Shown here: positions 41,062 through 48,619 of the stretch, piece after piece
How positions within the stretch are numbered: position 1 is the stretch's first letter
How the letters are laid out: the number at the start of each line of letters is the position of its first letter
From: Actinoplanes teichomyceticus ATCC 31121
Lineage (GTDB): Bacteria; Actinomycetota; Actinomycetes; Mycobacteriales; Micromonosporaceae
NCBI RefSeq assembly: GCF_003711105.1
Contig: NZ_CP023865.1
Span: 5,419,001 to 5,483,000 of the forward strand
Reading direction: 5' to 3'
DNA: 64,000 nt
Translations under genes and position numbers: made by a program
The notes under the pieces: generated by a model
Database searches by the model: none
What the model was told of the DNA's origin: nothing
What the model saw: only the letters and a program-made list of their open reading frames with translations

Positions 41062-41559
41062 TCACCGGCCGGCGGTTCCGGAGCCGCCCTCCGCGGAGTC
41101 CGGGCCACGCCCCTGGCGCAGGCCGTCCAGCCGGGCCTGGGCCCGCTCCACCGCGGTGCGGGAGCGCTCCAGGAACGCGTCGCTGCGGTCGAGCCGCGCC
41201 ACCTCCCGCGCGAAGGCGCCCTCGATGCTCTCCATCGGCCCGGACCGCGGTTGCGCGCCGTCGGACTCGCGGGAGTCGATCAGGCGCTCGCGGGCGGCCT
41301 GGCTGGTGTCGCGCTCGTTCGCCCGGGTGTCACGCTCGTTCGCCCGGGTGTCACGCTCGTCGGCCGCGCGCTCCTGCCGGTCCAGCAGCTGCTCGCGGAC
41401 CTGGATCAACCGCTCCCGCTCGCCGACCGCCCGCTCCCGCCGGTCCAGCGCCGCCGCCCGGTCGGCCAGCTCGCCCTGCCGGGCGTCGAGCTGGCGTTTT
41501 CGGGCGTCGAGCCGCTGCTCCCGGCTGTCGAGGGCCGGGTCCCGGTCAGCCGAGTACAT
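41062..41559 (-). CDS. Coiled-coil protein, 165 aa
   Basis: A highly charged cytoplasmic protein that is almost wholly helical. Residues 8-95 form a long coiled coil with Leu/Ala at heptad positions (LDSREQRLDARKRQLDARQ, RERAVGERERLIQVREQLLDR). Three copies of ERDTRAN follow (ADERDTRANERDTRANERDT), encoded by 21-bp DNA repeats. A second helix at 115-150 starts at SIEGAFAREVARLDRS. The C-terminus is Gly/Ser-rich. Such proteins occur as hypothetical partners of stress regulators in actinobacteria; no function is known. Confidence 0.75.
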   Translation of the reverse strand: MYSADRDPALDSREQRLDARKRQLDARQGELADRAAALDRRERAVGERERLIQVREQLLDRQERAADERDTRANERDTRANERDTSQAARERLIDSRESDGAQPRSGPMESIEGAFAREVARLDRSDAFLERSRTAVERAQARLDGLRQGRGPDSAEGGSGTAGR

Positions 41560-41619
41560 ACCTCGATGATAGGCCCCCGCCCGCCCCGATCCCGTTCGCC
41601 GGAGCGGGCGGATCGGTGG

Positions 41620-42402
41620 TCAGCCGTGCTTGACGGTGAGGCTGTAGAACTTCACCTTGGCGCCGTTGGTGGTGCTGTCCGACGAGGACTGGTTGTAGGA
41701 GCCGGCCTTGAAGTACTGCCGGTAGGGGTTGAACGAGGACGGGATGGCGTAACTGGTGCGGCTGCCGTTCACGGTCAGGTTGATGGTGTTGCCGGTCACG
41801 TTGATGACGTAGGTCCACTTCTGGCCGAGCGGCACGTTGCCGACCTTGTGCAGGGTCTGCCCGCCGGCCGGCGAGTTCTCGGTGCCGAGGTGGATGTCGC
41901 CGTTGGGCCGGTAGTAGAGCTCCAGCAGCGGCTTGGTCGAGGAGCCGCCGGAGCCCAGGTGCACCTGGCCGACGGCGACGTTCCTGGTCACCGACGGGAT
42001 GCGCAGCTGGGCGGTGAGGGTGTGGTTGCCGGCCAGTGGCCAGTCCGCGGCGCTGCCGTCGCGGTTCATCTCGCGCAGCTCGGAGCGGGCGTAGTGGGAG
42101 TTCGGGGTGGTGACGCCCTTCTCCGGGGCCCAGAAGGTCATCGAGCCGTCGTTCTTGTCGGTCCAGAAGTAGGCCGGGTTGCTGTACCCGTTGGCGCCCT
42201 TGAGCTGGGCCGGCTGGATGGTGTCCGGCTTGCCGGGCGAGCCGGTGGGCAGTTGCAGCTGCCAGACCGCCAGGTCGAAGTTGCCGCCGGGCGGCAGGGC
42301 CGGGTCGAGGGTGGCGGCCGACGCGGTGGTGATGCCGGCGACGCCGAGCCCACCGGCCACGACGGCGGAGAGGGCGAGGGCGAGCAGGGTGCGCTTACGC
42401 AT
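41620..42402 (-). CDS. Secreted PL7 family alginate lyase
   Basis: A 260-residue exported polysaccharide lyase that cuts alginate by beta-elimination. The signal peptide is LLALALSAVVAGGLGVAGITTASAA. All three family motifs of the jelly-roll are present: RSELREM, VGQVH and YFKAGSYNQ, with the catalytic Gln/His and Tyr. The QVH form (rather than QIH) has been linked to polymannuronate preference in this family. Codon use and length are normal. The gene is single; its upstream region has AT-rich direct repeats (CCTTAAA) and a GGCAA-N5-TTGCC palindrome that could be regulatory. Confidence 0.92.
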   Translation of the reverse strand: MRKRTLLALALSAVVAGGLGVAGITTASAATLDPALPPGGNFDLAVWQLQLPTGSPGKPDTIQPAQLKGANGYSNPAYFWTDKNDGSMTFWAPEKGVTTPNSHYARSELREMNRDGSAADWPLAGNHTLTAQLRIPSVTRNVAVGQVHLGSGGSSTKPLLELYYRPNGDIHLGTENSPAGGQTLHKVGNVPLGQKWTYVINVTGNTINLTVNGSRTSYAIPSSFNPYRQYFKAGSYNQSSSDSTTNGAKVKFYSLTVKHG

Positions 42403-42449
42403 GGGTGACCTCGATGCCTAGGGGATCGGTCCTGCCCCGAGGGGGAATA

Positions 42450-42530
42450 GGCAAGATGGTTGCCAATAAAGCAGGTGGTCGATGCCGGGTCAACCGGTCC
42501 GCCCGGACGAAACCCTTAAACAACCTTAAA
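42450..42530 (-). promoter_or_regulatory. Candidate regulatory region of the alginate lyase gene
   Basis: The stretch is locally AT-rich. It has a GGCAA-GATGG-TTGCC inverted repeat at about 42450-42464. Two direct CCTTAAA copies, 10 bp apart, lie at 42514-42530. No near-consensus promoter is visible. Assignment is tentative. Confidence 0.3.
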
Positions 42531-42645
42531 TCCGTACGACGGCGGGTGACCCGCGGCGCGGCGCGGCCGGCCGTCACGAAGCGGCCGGGCGCCGCCGTAC
42601 CGGAACGGGTTTCGCGCCCGGGCCCGGTGGGGCAACGGCAGGCGC

Positions 42646-44037
42646 ATGACGAACGAAGGTTCCGCGCAGACCCTGCTCATTCTCGGCGCCTCCGGGGACC
42701 TGACGGCGCGCCTGCTGCTGCCCGGGCTCGGCGCGCTGCTGGCCGCCCGGAACGCGCCGGCGGTGACGCTGGTCGGCGCCGGGATGGACGACTGGGACGA
42801 GGCGCGCTGGCGGCAGCGGGTCACCGACGCGTTCGCCGGCCACGGCACGGCGGCGCCCGCGGCGCGCGTCATCGCGCAGACCCGGTACGCCAGGGCGGAC
42901 GTGACCCGTGCGGACGACCTGCGGCAGCTGCTGTCCGGCGCCGACCGGCCGGTGATCTTCTTCGCCCTGCCGCCGGCGGTGACCGCGAAGGCGTGCGAGG
43001 CGCTGCTCGACGTGCGGCTGCCGGAGGGCACCCGGCTGGTGCTGGAGAAGCCGTTCGGCACCGGCACGTCCTCGGCCGCCGCCCTCAACCGGCTGCTCAC
43101 CCGCCTGGTGCCGGAGGACCGCGTACACCGGGTGGACCACTTCCTGGGCAAGTCGACGGTGCTCAACCTGGTCGGGCTGCGCTTCGCCAACCGGATCTTC
43201 GAGCCGCTGCTGAACGCCGAGCACGTGGAAAGCGTCGACATCGTCTTCGACGAGAGCCTGGCGCTGGAGGGGCGGGCCGGCTACTACGACCGGGCGGGCG
43301 CCCTCGCCGACATGATCCAGAGTCACCTGTTGCAGATCCTGGCGCTGCTCACGATGGAGTCCCCGCTGTCGCTGGACCCGCAGGAGTTCCGCGATGCCAC
43401 GGCTGACGTGCTGCGCGCCACCCGGCTGTGGGGCGGTGATCCGAAGACGGCCAGCCTGCGCGCCCGTTACACCGCGGGCGAGCTGGGCGGGCTTCAACTG
43501 CCGGGGTACGCCCAGGAGCCGGGGGTCGACCCCGCCCGGGGCACCGAGACCCTGGCCGAGATGGTCCTCGCCGTGGACACCTGGCGCTGGGCCGGCGTGC
43601 CGTTCCGGCTGCGCTCCGGCAAGGCGGTGGGCCGCAGCCGCAAGGAGGCGGTGATCACGTTCAAGGAGCCGCCCCGGATGCCGGCCGGGCTGCACGGGCA
43701 CGGCGAGGCGGATCGGCTGCGGATCAGTTTCGGACCGGACCGGCTGGCGCTCGACTTCAACATCAACGGGCCGGCCGATCCGTTCGTGCTCGATCCGGTG
43801 ACGCTGGAGGCCGAGTTCGGGCCGGGCGACCTGCCCCCGTACGGCGAGGTGCTGCGCGGGGTGTTCGAGGACGATCCGCTGCTGTCGGTCCGTGGCGACA
43901 CCGCCGAGCAGTGCTGGCGCATCGTCGAGCCGGTGACCGCGGCCTGGCGGGACGGCCAGGTGCCGCTGCTGGAGTACCCGGCGGGCAGCGCCGGCCCGGC
44001 GGAGTCGCTGCTTTCACCCACCCGAACGGATGGGTGA
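42646..44037 (+). CDS. zwf: Glucose-6-phosphate 1-dehydrogenase
   Basis: A 463-residue enzyme of the oxidative pentose phosphate pathway, oxidising glucose-6-phosphate with NADP+. TLLILGASGDLTARLLLPGL is the N-terminal nucleotide-binding fingerprint (GASGDL), ELVLEKPFGTGTSSA-like LVLEKPFGTG holds the conserved EKPxG, and HRVDHFLGKSTVLNL is the substrate-binding signature with its lysine and histidine. It is slightly shorter than the usual 500 residues. No gnd or opcA adjoins it, so it may be a second, accessory copy. A hairpin (TCACCCA-N10-TGGGTGA, 44014-44037) overlaps its stop codon. Symbol given by family, not by proven orthology. Confidence 0.85.
   Translation: MTNEGSAQTLLILGASGDLTARLLLPGLGALLAARNAPAVTLVGAGMDDWDEARWRQRVTDAFAGHGTAAPAARVIAQTRYARADVTRADDLRQLLSGADRPVIFFALPPAVTAKACEALLDVRLPEGTRLVLEKPFGTGTSSAAALNRLLTRLVPEDRVHRVDHFLGKSTVLNLVGLRFANRIFEPLLNAEHVESVDIVFDESLALEGRAGYYDRAGALADMIQSHLLQILALLTMESPLSLDPQEFRDATADVLRATRLWGGDPKTASLRARYTAGELGGLQLPGYAQEPGVDPARGTETLAEMVLAVDTWRWAGVPFRLRSGKAVGRSRKEAVITFKEPPRMPAGLHGHGEADRLRISFGPDRLALDFNINGPADPFVLDPVTLEAEFGPGDLPPYGEVLRGVFEDDPLLSVRGDTAEQCWRIVEPVTAAWRDGQVPLLEYPAGSAGPAESLLSPTRTDG
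44014..44037 (+). terminator. Stem-loop at the end of the G6PDH gene
   Basis: TCACCCA and TGGGTGA pair over a 10-base loop and end exactly at the stop codon. It may be a weak terminator or attenuator ahead of the M15 gene. Confidence 0.35.
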
Positions 44038-44075
44038 TCGTTGCCGGACGCCGGGAAACGGTAAACGCTCGATGT

Positions 44076-44837
44076 GTGGCTGACTGGATGCTGGTGCCCT
44101 GCCTGGTGGCGCTGCGCGCGGAGTTCGACGTGCTCGCCCCGCGGCGGGACCGCGCCTCGGACGGCGCGATCGGGGACCGGGCGCACGCCCGGTCCCGCTC
44201 CGACCACAACCCCGACGAGACCGGCGCCACCCCGTTCGAGGACGCGGACGACATCAACGAGGTGCACGCCATCGACGTGGACGACGACCTGCGCACGCCG
44301 GGGTGGAGCATGAACCGGGCGCTGCAGATCATCATCACCCGGCACCGCGCCGGGCGCGACGACCGCTTGCAGAACGTCATCTACGACCGGCGCATCTGGT
44401 CGCGCAGCTGGGGCTGGACCGCCCGGGCGTACCACGGGACGAATCCGCACACCGGGCACGCCCATTTCTCCGCCCGTTACACCACCGCGCAGGAGCGGGA
44501 CACCCGAGCGTGGGGACTCTTGGAGGACGACATGACCGAGGCCCAGGTGCTGGCCGCCGTGTACAAGGCTTTGGAGTCCGACCGCGGGAAGCGGGCCATC
44601 GGGGCCGGCGCCTGGGACCATCTGGAGGAGAACCCGGCCACCGGCCGGAGGGACTACCGGATGGGTGGCTGGGCGCGCAACGACCTGGTGCGCACCGAGG
44701 AACGGATGGAGGTGCTCACCGAGCGACTGGACGCCATCCTGGCCGCGCTGGCCCTGCGTCCGCCCGAGGAGGTCGCCGCGGTGCTGCGCCGCACCATGGG
44801 CGAACGCGCCGCCGAGGTGGCCCGGCTGCTGGCCTAG
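44076..44837 (+). CDS. M15-type peptidase, phage endolysin-like
   Basis: A 253-residue protein read from GTG 44076. Residues 1-150 match a zinc D-Ala-D-Ala carboxypeptidase/L-Ala-D-Glu endopeptidase fold: HARSRSDHNPD supplies the first zinc histidine, EVHAIDVDDDL the aspartate, and TGHAHFSARY the last histidine. There is no signal peptide. Residues 160-253 are a helical tail with MTEAQVLAAVYKALESDRGK and MEVLTERLDAILAALALRPPEEV, as in actinophage lysins. It starts 38 bases after zwf on the same strand. No other phage gene is present, so I read it as a domesticated or orphan lysin. Confidence 0.75.
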   Translation: MADWMLVPCLVALRAEFDVLAPRRDRASDGAIGDRAHARSRSDHNPDETGATPFEDADDINEVHAIDVDDDLRTPGWSMNRALQIIITRHRAGRDDRLQNVIYDRRIWSRSWGWTARAYHGTNPHTGHAHFSARYTTAQERDTRAWGLLEDDMTEAQVLAAVYKALESDRGKRAIGAGAWDHLEENPATGRRDYRMGGWARNDLVRTEERMEVLTERLDAILAALALRPPEEVAAVLRRTMGERAAEVARLLA

Positions 44838-46402
44838 ACCGGCCCGGTGGGCAGGTCCCGGCGCAGCAGTTTGCCGGTGGCGTTGCGCGGCAGCTCGTCG
44901 ACGAAGAGGACGTCGCGGGGCACCTTGTAGCGGGCCAGCAACGCCTTGACGTAGTCGCGGATCTCCTGCGGGTCGCGGGCCGAGTCGGCGGTGGGCACGA
45001 CGAACGCGCGCAGGCGGCGGCCGAACTCGGGGTCCTCGACGCCGATCACCGCGGCCTCGACCACGTCGTCGCGGTCGGCCAGCAGGTTCTCCACCTCCAG
45101 CGGATAGACCTTCTCCCCACCGGAAACGATCATGTCGTCGTCGCGGCCGTCGATGTGCAGCAGGCCCGCCCCGTCGACGTGGCCCCGGTCGCCGGTGGCC
45201 ATGAAACCGTCGATGACCTGCTTGTGCCGGCCGTCGGTGTACCCCTCGAACGGGATCCCGGTGCGGACGAACACCCGCCCGGTGACGTACGCCCGGGTGA
45301 TCCGCGCGCCGTCGTCGTCGTAGAGGGCGACGTGCACGGTGACCGGCGGACGGCCGACCGTGCCGGGCGCGCGGCGGGACTCGGCGGGCTGCGCGACCGA
45401 GGCGACGGCGACCTCGGTGGAGCCGTACACGTTGTAGACGACCTCGCCGAAGGTGTCCTGGAACCGGTTGGTCAGCTCGGGGGCGAGCGGGGCGCCGGCC
45501 ACGAAGACGGCGCGCAGCGACGAGGTGTCGTACCGGCTGATGACCTCCGGGCCGAGGGCGAGGATCCGAACCAGCATGGTCGGGACCGCGACCAGCATCG
45601 CCGCCCGGTGCCCGGCGATCGAGCGCAGCACCGCCTCGGCGTCGAACCGGCGCAGCAGCACGGCGTGGTCGGCCAGGGCGAGCCCGACCGTCCAGGCGCC
45701 GAGGCCGGTGCTGTGGAACAGCGGGGAGGCGATCACCAGGGCACCCCGCCTGGGGAACGGGACCCGGTCCGCGATCACGGCGCTGGCCAGCGGCGACACC
45801 CGGGTGCGTGGGGCACCCTTGGGCAGGCCGGTGGTGCCGCTGGTGAGGATGATGAACCCGGCGGGCCGGGCCGGCAGCGGCAGCGGCGTGACCGGCCGCC
45901 CGGCGATCAGCTCCGCCACGTCGGAAAATCTCGGCACCTCGGCGGGCAGCGCCGCGACCACGCCGGCGAACTCGCTGTCGTGGATCACCGCCCGGACCCG
46001 CTCCCGGGCCACCACCTCGGCGAACTGCTGCGGCGCCAGCCCGGTGTTCATCAGTGCCAGCCGCAGACCGGCGCGGGCCGCCGCGCTGATGGTCAGCACG
46101 AGTCCCCGGTGGTCGCGGGCCAGCACCCCGATGACCGACTTGTCCGGCAGGCCCAGGTCGCGCAAGCCGTGCGCCAGCGCGTTGGACCGCTCGTCCAGCT
46201 GGCGGTAGGTGAGCGTGCCCCACTCGTCGGTCAGCGCCGGCGCGTCCGGGTGCTCGGCCGCCGCCTTCCGGATCAGCGCGGCCTGCGGGCCGAGCCGGGC
46301 GTTGCGGACCGCGGCGCTGAGCAGGCGGTCCGGGCGTAGCAGGTCGACGATGCCGATCTGGTGCATCCGCAGGACGGCGTGCAGGTTCTCGGCGACGCTC
46401 AC
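44834..46402 (-). CDS. Acyl-CoA synthetase (AMP-binding, fatty-acid/aromatic acid ligase)
   Basis: A 522-residue cytoplasmic adenylate-forming ligase that activates a carboxylic acid with ATP and joins it to CoA. GTG 46402 is chosen because AAGGGG lies 8 bases ahead. Core motifs: A3 FIILTSGTTGLPKGAPR, A5 VYNVYGSTEVA, A7 MATGDRGHVD, A8 GRDDDMIVSGGEKVYPLEVE and A10 PRNATGKLLRRDL with the catalytic lysine. LPTGPV ends the protein. The sequence is nearest to long-chain fatty-acid CoA ligases of actinobacteria. The gene is convergent with the M15 gene (4-base overlap) and has no linked acyl enzyme. Confidence 0.9.
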   Translation of the reverse strand: MSVAENLHAVLRMHQIGIVDLLRPDRLLSAAVRNARLGPQAALIRKAAAEHPDAPALTDEWGTLTYRQLDERSNALAHGLRDLGLPDKSVIGVLARDHRGLVLTISAAARAGLRLALMNTGLAPQQFAEVVARERVRAVIHDSEFAGVVAALPAEVPRFSDVAELIAGRPVTPLPLPARPAGFIILTSGTTGLPKGAPRTRVSPLASAVIADRVPFPRRGALVIASPLFHSTGLGAWTVGLALADHAVLLRRFDAEAVLRSIAGHRAAMLVAVPTMLVRILALGPEVISRYDTSSLRAVFVAGAPLAPELTNRFQDTFGEVVYNVYGSTEVAVASVAQPAESRRAPGTVGRPPVTVHVALYDDDGARITRAYVTGRVFVRTGIPFEGYTDGRHKQVIDGFMATGDRGHVDGAGLLHIDGRDDDMIVSGGEKVYPLEVENLLADRDDVVEAAVIGVEDPEFGRRLRAFVVPTADSARDPQEIRDYVKALLARYKVPRDVLFVDELPRNATGKLLRRDLPTGPV

Positions 46403-46846
46403 GGTCGGCCCCTTCCTCCAGCGGATGCCGGCGTCCGCGTCGGTTCGCCGGGATCTTCGTCGACGAGGTGGCGGGCGGCAGGACCGCCGCCGGGCGGGCG
46501 GTGGCTGCGGGACAGCGCGGCGGCCCGAGCGCGACGACACGTGCGCACCGGCCTGGCGTGACGGTAAGCCAGTGACCTGGGTCACGGCAATCCTCCGGAT
46601 CGGCGGCGCGATCCAGGGTGGACCACGTCCCCGCCGGCATCCCGCCCCGGCCCGCCGCCGCGAGACCGACCGGCCGCACCGCCCGGGTCTTCCCGTACGG
46701 CCACGGATCCGGCAAGCACTTCGAACCCTCGATCGCTAGCCACCATCGGACAGTGCCAACCACTACCTTGGGTCATCGAACCGATACGCTCCGCTATGTA
46801 TCCATCGCCGAAAGTCGATATGCATATCGAGTGGAGTGATCCAGGC
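46403..46846. other. Divergent promoter region with a 16-bp palindrome
   Basis: No gene is supported in this stretch. TCGATATGCATATCGA (46815-46830) is a perfect palindrome just upstream of the ATG at 46847 and contains another in-frame ATG (46820). Its AT content is far above the local mean. It may be an operator of the following gene. Confidence 0.4.
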
Positions 46847-47698
46847 ATGCCTGAGGGGACCCACAACAACAATTGCGCGTACGCCAAGGGACACGACTGC
46901 GCGTGCGGCGGATGCGGCGGTGCACGGCACGGCTGGCAGGGGTGGCTGCGCATGGCTGGCGACGCTGACCGCCGAAGCGCCAGGAGCCGGCACCTGCGGG
47001 CGCGGCTGACCAGGCGCCAGAACGGTGGCCTGCGAAGGGACCAGCCGAACCGCGCTCGGATCGTCGACCTGGCACGTCTGGACACAGCCGACTGGCTCGC
47101 CCGGCAGCACGACGCACCGGCCGGCTCCCGTGAGCGACCGGACCTCCCTTCCGAGCTCGACCAGGTAGCCGGGCTCGGCCGGGCGCTGGCCGACGACACC
47201 TGGTCGGACATCCGAGCCGCCATCGACGCCACCGCCGCCGACCCCGCGCGGGCGCGCCGGCAGCTGGCCGCACACACCTGGTGCGACCTGCTCGTCGCGC
47301 TCATCAGATCGGTGGAGGTCATGGCCGCCGCCGAGGAGACGTTCGGCGACTCCGCCGCCGACGCCGTCGTCCGCGCAATCTTGGCGTCGTCCCGGCAGAA
47401 GGACCGCGACCAGATCACCGAGCAGATCCTGCGGATCGTCGTCAGCCGGGTCTTCGCGGCGATCCGGGTCGCCACCATCGCGCACGTTCCCGTGCTGCAG
47501 TTGCTGACCGATCCGGGATCCTTGCCGGCTCTGCGCGCCCTGGCCGTGTTCATCTGCCCCGCCCCGGAACGGCATCCCGAGGTACGCCGGTACGCGCTCG
47601 CGCCGCTGGCCGCGAACGGACCCGGGGCCGTCACGGCGCAGACGCGGCACTGGCTCAGCGAGGTGTGGCCGGACTGGCCGGCGCCGGGGCCGAGCTGA
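46847..47698 (+). CDS. Hypothetical protein, 283 aa, with N-terminal Cys/His motif
   Basis: I do not recognise this family. ATG 46847 is preferred because GGAG lies 10 bases upstream; starts at 46820 and 46796 would place the palindrome inside the gene. The N-terminus, THNNNCAYAKGHDCACGGCGG, has four closely spaced cysteines with histidines on both sides and may bind a metal. The rest is Ala/Arg-rich helix (about 60-250), with repeated helices such as ADDTWSDIRAAIDATAAD and QITEQILRIVVSRVFAAIRVATIAHV. No signal peptide. It precedes the methyltransferase/GGDEF-EAL pair by about 70 bases on the same strand. Confidence 0.6.
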   Translation: MPEGTHNNNCAYAKGHDCACGGCGGARHGWQGWLRMAGDADRRSARSRHLRARLTRRQNGGLRRDQPNRARIVDLARLDTADWLARQHDAPAGSRERPDLPSELDQVAGLGRALADDTWSDIRAAIDATAADPARARRQLAAHTWCDLLVALIRSVEVMAAAEETFGDSAADAVVRAILASSRQKDRDQITEQILRIVVSRVFAAIRVATIAHVPVLQLLTDPGSLPALRALAVFICPAPERHPEVRRYALAPLAANGPGAVTAQTRHWLSEVWPDWPAPGPS

Positions 47699-47767
47699 CC
47701 GGCCGACACGGTGGCGGCCGACGCCGGGACCGCTGTTGCCATCCGGGTCCAGGAGCGATAGACATTT

Positions 47768-48619
47768 GTGGTTCTTGGCAGCGTGTCCGATGAGGATCGT
47801 GGAGGGTGTGCGGTGGCGGAGCCGAACGACTGGGTGCCGGCCGGGATCGACGTCGGCCGGCCCAGCGCCGCCCGGGTCTACGACTACTTCCTGGGCGGGG
47901 CGCACAACTTCGCGGTGGACCGGGCGCTGGCCGAGCGGATCGCCGCGATGACGCCGAACATCGCCGAGACGATGCGGTCCAACCGGGTCTTCCTGCGCCG
48001 CGCGGTGCGCTATCTCGCCGCCCGCGGCGTACGCCAGTTCCTCGACATCGGCTCCGGCATCCCGACCGCCGGCAACGTGCACGAGATCGCCCTGGAGGCG
48101 GCGCCCGGCGCGCGCGTCGTCTACGTCGACATCGACCCGGTCGCGGTGGAGCACAGCCGGGCGATCCTGGCCGGTGTCGAGCGGACCGGGGTGATCTGCG
48201 CCGACGTGCGGGACACCGGCCGGGTGCTGGGCGAGGCGGAGAAGCTCGGACTGGACCTCACCGAGCCGGTCGCCGTGCTGCTGGCCGGGGTGCTGCACTT
48301 CGTGCCGGACGAGGACGACCCGGGCGCCGTGGTGGCGGCGCTGGGCGCGGCCCTCGCGCCGGGCAGCTACCTGCTCATCTCGCACGCCACCGGGGACGGG
48401 CAGCCGCCCGAGGTGATCGAGGCGCAGCGGTTGTCCGGGCGCACCGCGACCGAGATCGTGCTGCGGCCGGCCGCGCGGATCAGGTCGTACTTCGCCGGCT
48501 TCGAGCTGGTCGAGCCCGGTCTGGTGTTCATCCCGCAGTGGCGGCCGGACCCGCAGGATCCGGTGGACGAGCATCCCGAGCGAGTGGGGGCGTACGCCGG
48601 CGTCGGCCGCAAAGGATGA
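47768..48619 (+). CDS. SAM-dependent methyltransferase, Methyltransf_19 (formerly DUF574) family
   Basis: A 283-residue cytoplasmic protein; the true start may be the GTG at 47813 just before AEPNDWVPAGIDV. Family hallmarks are GRPSAARVYDYFLGGAHNFAVDR near the N-terminus, the SAM motif RQFLDIGSGIPTAGNVH, then VVYVDIDPVAVEHS and LLAGVLHFVPDEDDP. These enzymes are very abundant in Streptomyces and Micromonosporaceae and often lie near regulatory genes, but targets are unproven. Its stop overlaps the start of the next gene by ATGA, so methyltransferase and GGDEF-EAL protein are translationally coupled. Confidence 0.88.
   Translation: MVLGSVSDEDRGGCAVAEPNDWVPAGIDVGRPSAARVYDYFLGGAHNFAVDRALAERIAAMTPNIAETMRSNRVFLRRAVRYLAARGVRQFLDIGSGIPTAGNVHEIALEAAPGARVVYVDIDPVAVEHSRAILAGVERTGVICADVRDTGRVLGEAEKLGLDLTEPVAVLLAGVLHFVPDEDDPGAVVAALGAALAPGSYLLISHATGDGQPPEVIEAQRLSGRTATEIVLRPAARIRSYFAGFELVEPGLVFIPQWRPDPQDPVDEHPERVGAYAGVGRKG

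Noticed and set aside
44076..44837. Prophage
   Set aside because: A lysin-like gene alone is not evidence of a prophage; no integrase, att site or structural gene is near it.
43494..46763. 1089-residue minus-strand frame
   Set aside because: It lies out of frame over the acyl-CoA ligase and antisense to the M15 and zwf genes, and it is low complexity.
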